DNA of 64,000 nucleotides, taken from Bacteroidales bacterium UBA3743. GTDB lineage: Bacteria; Bacteroidota; Bacteroidia; Bacteroidales; Paludibacteraceae. Shown one piece after another: positions 25,876-34,304 of the stretch. The first letter of the stretch is position 1. Every line of letters starts with the position of its first letter. A program made the translations under genes and the position numbers. The notes beneath the pieces were generated by a model. The model had not been told where the DNA came from, searched no databases, and worked only from the letters and a program-made list of their open reading frames with translations. The stretch is from contig DFGT01000003.1 of the NCBI GenBank assembly GCA_002371265.1, positions 62,001 through 126,000 on the forward strand. The letters run 5' to 3'.

Positions 25876-26886
25876 TTATTCAGCCTTACCCTTTGAACCA
25901 AGAACGTTAACGATCTTGTGAGTGTACATCTTAATCATCTCCTTACGAGCGTCACCACAGTACTGACGTGGGTCGAAGTGATCTGGGTGCTCAGCGAAGT
26001 GCTTACGAACAGCACCTGTGAAAGCAAGACGAGAGTCAGAGTCGATGTTGATCTTACATACAGCTGACTTAGAAGCCTTTCTCAATTCAGACTCAGGAAT
26101 ACCGATTGCGTTTGGCAACTTACCACCGTAATTGTTGCACATCTCAACGTACTCCTCAGGAACTGAAGAAGATCCGTGAAGAACGATAGGGAAACCACCC
26201 TGCTTCTCAAACTTCTTCATTACGCCCTCAAGAACGTCGAATGCCAATGGCGGTGGAACAAGCTTACCAGTTTTTGGATCGCGTGTACACTGCTCAGGAG
26301 TGAACTTGTAAGCTCCGTGAGATGTACCGATTGAGATAGCTAGAGAGTCACAACCTGTGCGAGTAGCGAAATCTACTACCTCCTCAGGGTTAGTGTATGT
26401 GTGGTGGTCTGCAGAAACCTCGTCCTCAACACCTGCCAATACTCCAAGCTCACCCTCAACTGTAACATCGAACTTGTGTGCGTAGTCGCAAACCTTCTTT
26501 GTTAGAGCTACGTTCTCCTCGTATGGAAGGTGTGAACCGTCGATCATAACTGAAGAGAATCCGTTGTCGATACAGTCCTTGCAAAGCTCGAAAGAATCAC
26601 CGTGGTCAAGGTGAAGAACGATCTGTGGCTTCTCCCAACCTAGCTCCTTAGCGTACTCTACTGCTGCCATACCTAGGTAACGAAGGATTGTTCCGTTAGC
26701 GTAGTTACGAGCACCCTTAGAAACCTGAAGGATAACTGGTGACTTCTCTGTTGCTGCTGCTGTTACGATAGCCTGAAGCTGCTCAAGATTGTTGAAGTTG
26801 AAAGCTGGGACAGCGTAACCGCCCTTAAGTGCCTTAGCAAACATCTCCTTAGTGTTTACCAAGCCTAACTCTTTGTAATTTACCAT
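25876..26886 (-). CDS. fbaA: Class II fructose-bisphosphate aldolase
   Basis: A 336-residue zinc-dependent aldolase that cleaves fructose 1,6-bisphosphate to glyceraldehyde 3-phosphate and dihydroxyacetone phosphate. Zinc and substrate motifs are visible: LHLDHGDS, SVMIDGSHLPYEENV, SIGTSHGAYKF and VLHGSSSVPEEY. Codon use is strongly biased to a few codons (GTA/GTT, AAG, GGT), as in pckG, consistent with high expression. It is monocistronic with its own terminator and a -7 box at 26927. Confidence 0.96.
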   Translation of the reverse strand: MVNYKELGLVNTKEMFAKALKGGYAVPAFNFNNLEQLQAIVTAAATEKSPVILQVSKGARNYANGTILRYLGMAAVEYAKELGWEKPQIVLHLDHGDSFELCKDCIDNGFSSVMIDGSHLPYEENVALTKKVCDYAHKFDVTVEGELGVLAGVEDEVSADHHTYTNPEEVVDFATRTGCDSLAISIGTSHGAYKFTPEQCTRDPKTGKLVPPPLAFDVLEGVMKKFEKQGGFPIVLHGSSSVPEEYVEMCNNYGGKLPNAIGIPESELRKASKSAVCKINIDSDSRLAFTGAVRKHFAEHPDHFDPRQYCGDARKEMIKMYTHKIVNVLGSKGKAE

Positions 26887-26926
26887 TTTATGAAAAAATT
26901 AAATATTTTTCGTTATTATACGTCGG

Positions 26927-26934
26927 CAAAAATA
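26927..26934 (-). promoter_or_regulatory. fbaA -7 box (TATTTTTG)
   Basis: Minus-strand TATTTTTG, 40 nt upstream of the fbaA start. Confidence 0.55.
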
Positions 26935-26979
26935 ATAAATTTTCTTTTTGTTGACGTGTTTGTTGTTCAACTTTTTTAA

Positions 26980-28227
26980 TTACACCAACTTGTGAATAAC
27001 CAAACCTGAACGTAGCTTTGGCTCAAACCATGTGGCTTTTGGTGGCATGATGTTGCCGCTGTCTGCGATGTCCATGATCTGCTTCATCGACACTGGGTAA
27101 AGAGCTAGAGCTGTCTTCATCTCGCCTGAGTCTACTCTCTTCTTCAACTCCTTCAATCCGCGTAGGCCTCCTACGAAGTCGATTCTGTCGGAAGAACGAA
27201 GATCCTTGATGTTCAAAATCTCGTCGACAATAAGCTTAGATGAGATGCTTACGTCTAGCACGCCGATTGGGTCGTTGTCGTCGTATGTGCCCTTCTTCGC
27301 TGTCAAACTGTACCATTTTCCTGATAGGTAAAGAGAGAAGTTGTGAAGCGCGTTTGGCTTGTACATCTCCTCACCCTTACACTCTACATCGAAGTTTTTC
27401 TTCAATGCGTCAAGGAACTGCTCGTCTGTCAATCCGTTAAGATCCTTGATCACACGGTTGTAGTCGAGAATTGTAAGCTGGCTTGCTGGGAAACATACTG
27501 CCATGAAGTAGTTGTACTCCTCGTCGCCCTTGTGGTTAGGATTCTGCTTTCTCTTCTCGTCGCCTACAAGCGCGGCTGCCGCTGAACGGTGGTGTCCGTC
27601 TGCGATGTAAAGATTCTTCATCTTGCCAAACTCTTCAGTCACTGTCTTGATGTCAGCGTCGTCGCTGATGATCCAGAATTTGTGTCCGAATCCGTCGATA
27701 GGGGCGATAAAGTCGTAAACAGGAGTTGAAGCGGCATATTTTGCTACAAGCTTGTCAAGGACAGCGTTGTCTGGATATGCGAAGAATACAGGCTCGATGT
27801 TTGCGTTGTTGACGCGGACATGCTTCATTCTGTCTTCCTCTTTGTCGCGACGTGTAAGCTCATGCTTCTTGATCACACCTGTCATATAGTCGTCTACGTA
27901 TGCACAAACCACAAGACCATACTGAGTCTTGCCGTTCATTGTCTGGGCGTAGATGTAGTATTGCTCTTTGTTGTCTTGTACCAACCAACCTTTGTCCTGG
28001 AACATCTGGAAGTTCTGTGCGGCTTTCTCGTAGACACGAGGGTCATATTCACTTGTTCCCTCTGGAAAGTCGATTTCAGGCTTGATGATGTGGTAAAGAG
28101 ACTTCTCGTTACCTTTGGCTTCCTCACGAGCCTCCTCGCTGTTTAGCACGTCGTATGGACGGCTCTCTACCTGCTCCACCAATTCTTTAGGTGGGCGAAT
28201 ACCTTTAAATGGTTTTACTATTGCCAT
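26980..28227 (-). CDS. DUF1015 family protein
   Basis: A 415-residue protein of the DUF1015 family (start MAIVKPFKGIRPPKELV, internal SRPYDVLNSEEAR, YIADGHHRSAAA near residue 210, and the C-terminal FVGGLRGLKELKKRVDSGEM). The family is often encoded beside serine-biosynthesis genes in Bacteroidales and the HH motif suggests a kinase-like or nucleotide-handling activity, but the function here is not established from sequence. Downstream of ubiE on the same strand, 33 nt apart, so the two are probably cotranscribed. Confidence 0.88.
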   Translation of the reverse strand: MAIVKPFKGIRPPKELVEQVESRPYDVLNSEEAREEAKGNEKSLYHIIKPEIDFPEGTSEYDPRVYEKAAQNFQMFQDKGWLVQDNKEQYYIYAQTMNGKTQYGLVVCAYVDDYMTGVIKKHELTRRDKEEDRMKHVRVNNANIEPVFFAYPDNAVLDKLVAKYAASTPVYDFIAPIDGFGHKFWIISDDADIKTVTEEFGKMKNLYIADGHHRSAAAALVGDEKRKQNPNHKGDEEYNYFMAVCFPASQLTILDYNRVIKDLNGLTDEQFLDALKKNFDVECKGEEMYKPNALHNFSLYLSGKWYSLTAKKGTYDDNDPIGVLDVSISSKLIVDEILNIKDLRSSDRIDFVGGLRGLKELKKRVDSGEMKTALALYPVSMKQIMDIADSGNIMPPKATWFEPKLRSGLVIHKLV

Positions 28228-28260
28228 TTTTATTTTGTTTAAGTTTGTTTATAATCGTTT

Positions 28261-29004
28261 TTATTTGGTCGCAAAATAGAAAGTGCAGGTCTGCATCGTA
28301 TATTTCTTTATCTCTACCTCTTTGAATCCTACCTTTAAAAGCAATGCCTTCATCACTTCTCCCTGAGGAAAAGCATCGATGGATTCGGGTAAATATGAGT
28401 ATGCGGTGCTATTTGTCTTCAATATTTTAGCCATTATCGGAATAAATATTTTTGTGAAGATGCGATAGCCAAACCTGTAAAAAGGATTCGTCGGGACACT
28501 TAACTCAAGAATCGCAAGTGAACCTCCGTCTCTGATGACTCTGCAGATCTCTGTCAGACCTTTTTCAAGGCTTTCAAAATTACGTACTCCAAAAGCAATT
28601 GTTGCAGCGTCGAAACTTTGACTGTCGAAAGGAAGATTCATGGAGTCGGCACGCATAAGGTCGATGAAATCGCTCTTTTTTGCTGCTTTTACCTTCTCCT
28701 CTCCGACGCGGATCATCTCTTCTGATATGTCGACGCCAACAATACGTGCCGGTTGGATCGCATCATACGCTGAAAGCGCAAAATCGGCTGTGCCGGTGGC
28801 GACGTCAAGAATTGTGTTGGGATTGGTCTGTTTCAAACGTTTGATCGCCTTCTGACGCCAACTTTTGTCCTGACCAAGCGACATGAGACGGTTCATGGTG
28901 TCGTAGTGTGGAGCGATATCATCAAACATCTGCTCTATCTGCTGCGTCTTGCCACTCGCAGAGGATTCAAAAGGCATTACTTCCTCACATTTAAAATCAG
29001 ACAT
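28261..29004 (-). CDS. ubiE: Demethylmenaquinone methyltransferase
   Basis: A 247-residue SAM-dependent C-methyltransferase (UbiE/MenG) that performs the last methylation of menaquinone biosynthesis. It has the SAM motif ILDVATGTADFAL, GVDISEEMIRVGEEKV and the family signatures VRNFESLEKGLTEICRVIRDGG (seen as shorter blocks) and FAYRIFTKIF-like YRFGYRIFTKI. It is consistent with anaerobic respiration using menaquinone. A -7 box lies at 29028. Confidence 0.95.
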   Translation of the reverse strand: MSDFKCEEVMPFESSASGKTQQIEQMFDDIAPHYDTMNRLMSLGQDKSWRQKAIKRLKQTNPNTILDVATGTADFALSAYDAIQPARIVGVDISEEMIRVGEEKVKAAKKSDFIDLMRADSMNLPFDSQSFDAATIAFGVRNFESLEKGLTEICRVIRDGGSLAILELSVPTNPFYRFGYRIFTKIFIPIMAKILKTNSTAYSYLPESIDAFPQGEVMKALLLKVGFKEVEIKKYTMQTCTFYFATK

Positions 29005-29027
29005 ATTGCTTTCAGTTTAATTTTAGG

Positions 29028-29035
29028 CAAAAATA
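29028..29035 (-). promoter_or_regulatory. ubiE -7 box (TATTTTTG)
   Basis: Minus-strand TATTTTTG, 23 nt upstream of the ubiE start. Confidence 0.55.
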
Positions 29036-29099
29036 GAAAAAAGTAATCAAAGTTGTCGGCTTTATCCTGCACTTATATCTCTTTTAACGATAAAAAATG

Positions 29100-29107
29100 T
29101 ATATTTG
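29100..29107 (+). promoter_or_regulatory. -7 box (TATATTTG) of the acyltransferase pair
   Basis: TATATTTG, 29 nt upstream of the start at 29137, divergent from the ubiE promoter. Confidence 0.55.
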
Positions 29108-29136
29108 CCATATGATGTATAAGTGGAGATAGCAAA

Positions 29137-29958
29137 ATGACAGACAAATATATTGATATAGATGCTGTTCTTGAAGCGAAGGCACCGTCTTTAAAAAAGA
29201 AGTTGCCGGGCTTTGTGGTTTCCTATCTCAAACGCATTGTTCATGAAGATGAGCTTAATGTGTTCCTCTCAAAGAATTGGAATGAAGACGGAATCACATT
29301 TATTGGCAATTTCCTCGCTGAATTGGGAATTTCTTATGAAGTAGACGGTGCTGACAAACTTCCAGAGAGTGGCAGAAACACATTTGTCTGTAACCATGCT
29401 TTGGGCGGCCTTGATGGAATTATATTGTTGAAGATGTTGTGTGACAAATATGGTGAGGCTAAAGTGGTGGTGAATGATATACTGATGTATATTTCTCCGA
29501 TGAAATCGCTATTTATTCCTGTAAATGTTGTTGGCGACAAACAGAATAAGGAAAGCGTGAGCCTGATCGACGAATGTATGGAGAGTGAAATTCCAATTCT
29601 ATATTTTCCTTCAGGCAAGGTGTCTCGACGGGATAAAGATGGAAATATAGCTGACTTGCAGTGGAAAAAGAATTTTGTGACAAAGAGTATAGAGCATAGA
29701 AGGAATGTCGTCCCAATGTTCTTTGACGGTAGAAATTCTAATTTTTTCTATAACTTGGCATATTGGCGGACAAAATTTGGAATACGGCAGAATATTGAAA
29801 TGTTGTATTTGGCAGATGAAATGTATAAAAACAAGTTTGCCCATTTCAACATTGTCATAGGTGATACTATCGGTTGCGATTCTCTTCGAGATATGCCTGC
29901 AATCGAAAAAGCTCGAGTGATACGGGAAAAATGCTATAATTTATCAAAGAAAAATTAG
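29137..29958 (+). CDS. PlsC-like O-acyltransferase, glycine-lipid type
   Basis: A 273-residue acyltransferase related to PlsC. The acyltransferase motif is NHALGGLDG (His about residue 87), the second block reads LYFPSGKVSRRD, and a PMFFDGRNSNFFY region follows. It starts one nucleotide before the next gene, an OlsB-like N-acyltransferase. The same partner types form glsA and glsB in Bacteroides thetaiotaomicron, which make N-acyl-3-acyloxy glycine lipids. I infer that this enzyme adds the second fatty acid. Lyso-phospholipid acylation is the alternative. Confidence 0.78.
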   Translation: MTDKYIDIDAVLEAKAPSLKKKLPGFVVSYLKRIVHEDELNVFLSKNWNEDGITFIGNFLAELGISYEVDGADKLPESGRNTFVCNHALGGLDGIILLKMLCDKYGEAKVVVNDILMYISPMKSLFIPVNVVGDKQNKESVSLIDECMESEIPILYFPSGKVSRRDKDGNIADLQWKKNFVTKSIEHRRNVVPMFFDGRNSNFFYNLAYWRTKFGIRQNIEMLYLADEMYKNKFAHFNIVIGDTIGCDSLRDMPAIEKARVIREKCYNLSKKN

Positions 29959-29959
29959 C

Positions 29960-30871
29960 ATGAGACCATTGATAAAACAGATAGATACGGATTTGATAGA
30001 GATCGAGTTGAAAGACGCGGGTCTGCTTAGAAAGACGAATAAATCGGGCAATGAATTGTACATTGTCGACTATTTTTCGTCTCCCAACACTCTTGCTGAA
30101 ATAGGAAGGTTGAGAGAACTTACATTCCGCGATGCAGGTGGGGGAACAGGTAAGGCTTGCGACCTTGATAAATTCGACATTGATGGTGGCAGCGGATGCA
30201 GACAGCTTGTGCTGTGGAATCCAGAAGAAAGAGAAATAATCGGTGGGTACAGATTTATTTGTGGTGCTGATGCTAAAATCATAAATGGCAAGCCGTGGTT
30301 GACAAGCGAACATTTGTTTGACTATTCCGACGAATTCATCGAGAAATTTTTGCCTGATACAATAGAACTTGGAAGAAGTTTCATTTGTCCGAAATATCAG
30401 TCTGGAGCGTCGTCGACAAAGAGCATGTACGCTCTCGATAATTTGTGGGATGGTATAGGAGCTTTGATCGTCAAATTTAAGGCAAAATATCTTTTCGGTA
30501 AGGCTTCTATATATTCACATTTTGGAGATGACGCTTTTGCTATAATACGTCATTTTCTCAACTTGTATTTCGCGGATTCACGGAATTTGGTTTATGCTAA
30601 AAATCCGATAAAAACAGATGTTTCTGATGAAATCAAATCATTGTTCTGTGGCGACAATTATAAAGATGATTATGTCGTATTAAAACGAGAATTGAAGAAA
30701 CTAGATCGTCATATACCTCCGCTGGTTAATTCTTATATGAATGTGTCTCCGACTATGATTGCGTTTGATTCCACAATTAATGAGGAGTTTGGGAATGTTT
30801 ATGAGACGGGATTGCTTGTTACTACTGCGGATATGTATGAGGAAAAAGTGAAGAGACACATGGAGTTCTGA
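29960..30871 (+). CDS. OlsB/GlsB-like N-acyltransferase
   Basis: A 303-residue GNAT-type acyltransferase of the ornithine/glycine-lipid (OlsB) kind. Characteristic stretches are RLRELTFRDAGGGTG, DIDGGSGCRQLVLWNPEE, IIGGYRFICG and ELGRSFICPKYQ. In the glycine-lipid pathway this enzyme transfers a 3-hydroxy fatty acid to the amino group of glycine. It is translationally linked to the upstream PlsC-like gene (1-nt gap). Confidence 0.8.
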   Translation: MRPLIKQIDTDLIEIELKDAGLLRKTNKSGNELYIVDYFSSPNTLAEIGRLRELTFRDAGGGTGKACDLDKFDIDGGSGCRQLVLWNPEEREIIGGYRFICGADAKIINGKPWLTSEHLFDYSDEFIEKFLPDTIELGRSFICPKYQSGASSTKSMYALDNLWDGIGALIVKFKAKYLFGKASIYSHFGDDAFAIIRHFLNLYFADSRNLVYAKNPIKTDVSDEIKSLFCGDNYKDDYVVLKRELKKLDRHIPPLVNSYMNVSPTMIAFDSTINEEFGNVYETGLLVTTADMYEEKVKRHMEF

Positions 30872-30893
30872 GGTGCGGGATGATGTGATGTTT

Positions 30894-32171
30894 TTATCCT
30901 ACATCTGCGGAATCCCCTTTCCCGATATTATTGTCGTGTTGTCTGGCAATCCATATAAACCAGCCTGCCTGTAGCAGTTTGATCGCAAACGAAACGACGC
31001 AGAATAATTTTATTGTGGCGATAAAACTCAAATTAGAGATTCCGTATGCCAGAGCAAGAATTCTTAGAATGATGAAAGAAACCTCGATTATAAGGTTGGT
31101 TTTCAATTTTAGCAGAACTTCTGGCACAAATACCAGAGTGGCTGAAATGAAACTCGTGGCGAGCCAAGGAAGAAGTATTCTTAGTATCTCTCCTGTTTTT
31201 CCCCATCCTGGACCAAAAAGGAATTCAGTTAAACTTGGTAAAATGAAGAATAAAATGCTGAAAGAAACACATAAAACCATTGTTGAATAGACACAGAATT
31301 TGTGAATTTCAGGGAATATAGCTTTGCCGTTGTTCATTTTTTCCGATGTGCTTCTCAACATTACTTGATATATCGAGCTGGCAATCATTGCCAAAGGAAG
31401 ATAACCTATGGTGACCGCCAACGAAAAATATCCGACATTAGTTGTGCCAAAGACAGATGTCAACATCAACACCGGCAATCCGTTGCTCAGATGGCATACC
31501 AAATTCTTTGGCATAGAGTAGAGTGGAAAGCCACGATATATTTTTAGGTATTCTTTTGCCAAATGTGTCGGAAGCTGTCGCAAATGTGACACCACTTCCA
31601 TTATCTTAGATGGCCCAATAATAGCTAGTGCGATAAGTGGTCCGAGAACGGAAGCGTCGATTAGCGCAACCCCTCCTATTGCAAAAAAGCCGAAAGTTAA
31701 CTTAAGTATGGCGTTTGACAGGCTTTGTACAATTTGATATGTGGCTATTTTTCCATATTGTTTGTCACGGTTGAATATGTACATCAACACTTGCCAGGCT
31801 CCGACGGCAGGCACGTATATAGGCAAATACCATAATGCCCACTCAAGGTTTGGAATTTCAAAGAAAGCCGCTATGTCCTCGTAAAAATAGCATGTTGTCA
31901 GAGTGAAAATGATAGTGATTGATAACGAAATGACCATAGTCCCTACTAAGGCATACGCACCGTCTTCATTTTTTGGCAAAGGTATAGCATATTGAAGATC
32001 TCCGGTCGATATTATCAGTATCGCGTTGGCAATAGTGAGGAAAAGAGACAGCAAAGCGAAGTCGCCAGGCTCATACATTCGCGTCAACAGCGGATATATA
32101 AGTATGCCAACCACTTGAGCAATCATGTTTGCAGAAAGCAGCTTGGATATATTTCCAATCTTACTATTCAT
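30894..32171 (-). CDS. Polysaccharide flippase (Wzx/MOP family)
   Basis: A protein of about 425 residues with some twelve transmembrane segments, of the oligosaccharide-flippase type (start MNSKIGNISKLLSAN, then YPLLTRMYEPGDFALLSLFL and LPVLMLTSVFGTTNVGYFSLA). It would move a lipid-linked glycan across the inner membrane. It stands alone, with no glycosyltransferases next to it, facing the acyltransferase pair. I prefer ATG 32171; an upstream start at 32204 would add 11 residues. Confidence 0.85.
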   Translation of the reverse strand: MNSKIGNISKLLSANMIAQVVGILIYPLLTRMYEPGDFALLSLFLTIANAILIISTGDLQYAIPLPKNEDGAYALVGTMVISLSITIIFTLTTCYFYEDIAAFFEIPNLEWALWYLPIYVPAVGAWQVLMYIFNRDKQYGKIATYQIVQSLSNAILKLTFGFFAIGGVALIDASVLGPLIALAIIGPSKIMEVVSHLRQLPTHLAKEYLKIYRGFPLYSMPKNLVCHLSNGLPVLMLTSVFGTTNVGYFSLAVTIGYLPLAMIASSIYQVMLRSTSEKMNNGKAIFPEIHKFCVYSTMVLCVSFSILFFILPSLTEFLFGPGWGKTGEILRILLPWLATSFISATLVFVPEVLLKLKTNLIIEVSFIILRILALAYGISNLSFIATIKLFCVVSFAIKLLQAGWFIWIARQHDNNIGKGDSADVG

Positions 32172-32273
32172 CGCATTTGCAAAAAAACGATGCGAATTTA
32201 GCATTTTTTAACATTTGTGGCTAATTAAAAGCATTTAGGTTATCAACAAAACTAATAATAAGCATCTGTTTTT

Positions 32274-33023
32274 TCATTTTTTGCGTTTGTATGGCTTTCT
32301 AGTACATATTTCCTTTTCAAGATCCAGTTTGATGATTCTGTCAGCTTCTCGTATTATAAACCGTTTCTTACGGAGGAATTTGGATGACTGTTTATTTGGG
32401 TTGAAGGAAAGCGGTGATGGCAATAGAGCTACAATAGTGGCTATTTCCTGCTTGTTTAACTCTTTCAGCTTTTTGCCGAAATATATTTCTGCCGCCATTG
32501 GCATTCCATAAATGCCGTGCCCAGTTTCAGCCACATTCAAATATACTTCCATGATACGTTTTTTGTCCCAGATTAATTCTATAAGTACGGTGAAATAGGC
32601 CTCTAAGGCTTTTCTGAAATATGAACGGTGCGGATATAAAAAGACATTTTTTGCAGTTTGCTGAGATATTGTGCTTCCTCCAATGATTTTTTTATGCGTA
32701 AGGTTGTATTTGTATGCTTTGCGTATAGCGTCTATGTCAAGCCCGGAATGTGTCACAAAATAGTGGTCTTCTGAGGCTATCGCCGCTTTTGGCAAATATT
32801 CTGGCATCTCTTCAAACGGGGTCCATTTTTTTAGCACACGCACGTCTTCCCCGTTCCACGCATATTCCACACACCTGATAAGCATCAAAGGGGTGATATA
32901 GACAGGCACGAAACGGTAGACAATCACCATAATAAGTGATGAAGCGAAAAAAAACACCACAAAATTACGGAGATAAATCAACAGCTTTTGTCTCCAAAAT
33001 GTTAATTTATGATTAATTCCCAT
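32274..33023 (-). CDS. mtgA: Monofunctional peptidoglycan glycosyltransferase
   Basis: A 249-residue GT51 enzyme without a transpeptidase domain. One N-terminal membrane anchor (about 20-40) precedes the catalytic motifs AIASEDHYFVTHSGLDIDAI (Glu of EDH), GGSTISQQTAKNVFLY and RIMEVYLNVAETGHGIYG. It polymerises lipid II into glycan strands at the inner membrane. It is divergent from panB. Confidence 0.94.
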   Translation of the reverse strand: MGINHKLTFWRQKLLIYLRNFVVFFFASSLIMVIVYRFVPVYITPLMLIRCVEYAWNGEDVRVLKKWTPFEEMPEYLPKAAIASEDHYFVTHSGLDIDAIRKAYKYNLTHKKIIGGSTISQQTAKNVFLYPHRSYFRKALEAYFTVLIELIWDKKRIMEVYLNVAETGHGIYGMPMAAEIYFGKKLKELNKQEIATIVALLPSPLSFNPNKQSSKFLRKKRFIIREADRIIKLDLEKEICTRKPYKRKK

Positions 33024-33067
33024 GATAAATCAATCTTCTTGTATTGACAAAAGTATCAATTTTTAGG

Positions 33068-33075
33068 TAACTTTG
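33068..33075 (+). promoter_or_regulatory. panB -7 box (TAACTTTG)
   Basis: TAACTTTG, 27 nt before the ATG at 33103. It overlaps a possible upstream TTG start at 33073, which is therefore rejected. Confidence 0.65.
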
Positions 33076-33102
33076 CAGTGGTTAAACGCAAAACTTATAG
33101 AA

Positions 33103-33924
33103 ATGGCAGAAGTTACAAGTAGTGCGGTGAAAAAAGTAACCGCGACAGTTATTAAATCAATGAGGTCGACGGGAGAGAAAATCTCCATGCTCACTTCATA
33201 CGACTTCACTATGGCTCAGCTTGTCGATAAGGCGGGAGTTGATGTGATTCTTGTGGGCGATTCTGCGTCTAACACAATGATAGGCAATAAGACTACTCTT
33301 CCAATCACGGTGGATGAGATGATTGTCTTCGGAAAAAGTGTAGTTAATGCAGTCAAACGTGCACATGTGGTGATTGATATGCCTTTTGGAAGCTACCAGA
33401 CCAGCAAAGAAGAGGGAGTGCGTAATGCGTGCAGAATAATGAAGGAGACAGGAGCTGACTCTTTAAAAATTGAAGGCGGACTCGAGTATCTCGACACTAT
33501 TAAGGCTATCATAAACGCTGGCATCCCTGTTATGGCTCATCTTGGACTTACTCCGCAGTCGGTCAATAAGTTTGGCGGATATGGTGTGAGAGCAAAAGAG
33601 GAGGCTGAAGCAGCCAAACTGATTTCCGATGCCAAACTGCTTGATGAGGCTGGTTGTTATGCTATTGTACTTGAGAAAATACCAGCGTCGCTTACTGCAA
33701 AAGTAAGAAAGGAAATCTCTATGCCAATCATTGGAATTGGAGCCGGAGTGGAGGCAGACGGACAGGTGCTTGTGATTCAGGATATGCTCGGCATGACTCA
33801 GATGAAATTGCCAAAGTTCGTCAGAAAATATGCTAATCTCGATGAGGTTATTACCAATGCGGTAGCAAACTACTGCTCGGATGTGAAAAATGGCAAATTC
33901 CCCGATGAAAACGAGAGCTATTGA
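33103..33924 (+). CDS. panB: 3-methyl-2-oxobutanoate hydroxymethyltransferase
   Basis: A 273-residue PanB (ketopantoate hydroxymethyltransferase), first step of pantothenate and CoA synthesis: it adds a hydroxymethyl group from methylene-tetrahydrofolate to alpha-ketoisovalerate. Motifs: SYDFTMAQLVDKAGVD, ILVGDSASNTM, KIEGG, and GIGAGVEADGQVLVIQDMLG. The start at ATG 33103 is chosen because the longer frame begins inside the promoter. Confidence 0.96.
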   Translation: MAEVTSSAVKKVTATVIKSMRSTGEKISMLTSYDFTMAQLVDKAGVDVILVGDSASNTMIGNKTTLPITVDEMIVFGKSVVNAVKRAHVVIDMPFGSYQTSKEEGVRNACRIMKETGADSLKIEGGLEYLDTIKAIINAGIPVMAHLGLTPQSVNKFGGYGVRAKEEAEAAKLISDAKLLDEAGCYAIVLEKIPASLTAKVRKEISMPIIGIGAGVEADGQVLVIQDMLGMTQMKLPKFVRKYANLDEVITNAVANYCSDVKNGKFPDENESY

Positions 33925-33951
33925 TTGAAATTTTAGTTAAAACATTTTATC

Positions 33952-33980
33952 AAGGCAGGTTTTATACCTGCCTTTTTATT
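33952..33980 (+). terminator. panB terminator
   Basis: AAGGCAGGT, loop TTTAT, ACCTGCCTT and a T-rich tail. Confidence 0.85.
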
Positions 33981-33997
33981 TAAAGAGTCGACCGATT

Positions 33998-34213
33998 ATG
34001 AATTTAACAAAAGACGATATTTTGACCTTCTTTAGCAAGGAGTACGGCAAGGAAGAGTGTGATCAGACATGCCCGTTTGTTGAAGAATGCAATAGTATAT
34101 TGGCAAAGACGAGCGGAAGGGATACGTTATGTGATGTCTTGGGTGTCTCCAATGGGGTGTCGAGCGAAGTTGAGGTAGATGAGGAATCAGAAGATGAAGA
34201 TGATTACTTTTAA
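33998..34213 (+). CDS. 71-residue cysteine-containing acidic protein, unknown function
   Basis: A small protein with four cysteines in the first two thirds (EECDQTCPFVEECN, then TLCDV) and a terminal Glu/Asp run (EESEDEDDY). It lies between the panB terminator and its own strong terminator. The CxxxC-x5-C spacing could bind metal, but no family is recognised. The position of terminators on both sides supports a real short gene. Confidence 0.55.
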   Translation: MNLTKDDILTFFSKEYGKEECDQTCPFVEECNSILAKTSGRDTLCDVLGVSNGVSSEVEVDEESEDEDDYF

Positions 34214-34221
34214 AATTAAAT

Positions 34222-34252
34222 CAAAAAATCCCCGATTTACTCGGGGATTTTT
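34222..34252. terminator. Bidirectional terminator
   Basis: AAAAAATCCCCG, 7-nt loop, CGGGGATTTTTT. Its A/T flanks allow termination from both the small gene on the plus strand and the DUF1846 gene on the minus strand. Confidence 0.85.
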
Positions 34253-34272
34253 TTGTTTGTCTATAATCAAAG

Positions 34273-34300
34273 ATTGACACGCACGTCCGTGCGTCTCTAC
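34273..34300. repeat. Dispersed palindromic repeat, copy 1
   Basis: This 28-bp sequence (ATTGACACGCACGTCCGTGC then GTCTCTAC) is the exact reverse complement of 37377-37404. Its core is a near-palindrome of the GAGACGCACG/CGTGCGTCTC type; a third copy is at 55616-55640. Confidence 0.85.
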
Positions 34301-34304
34301 GTAT

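Noticed and set aside
33073..33102. TTG start for panB at 33073
   Set aside because: The codon lies inside the TAACTTTG promoter box.
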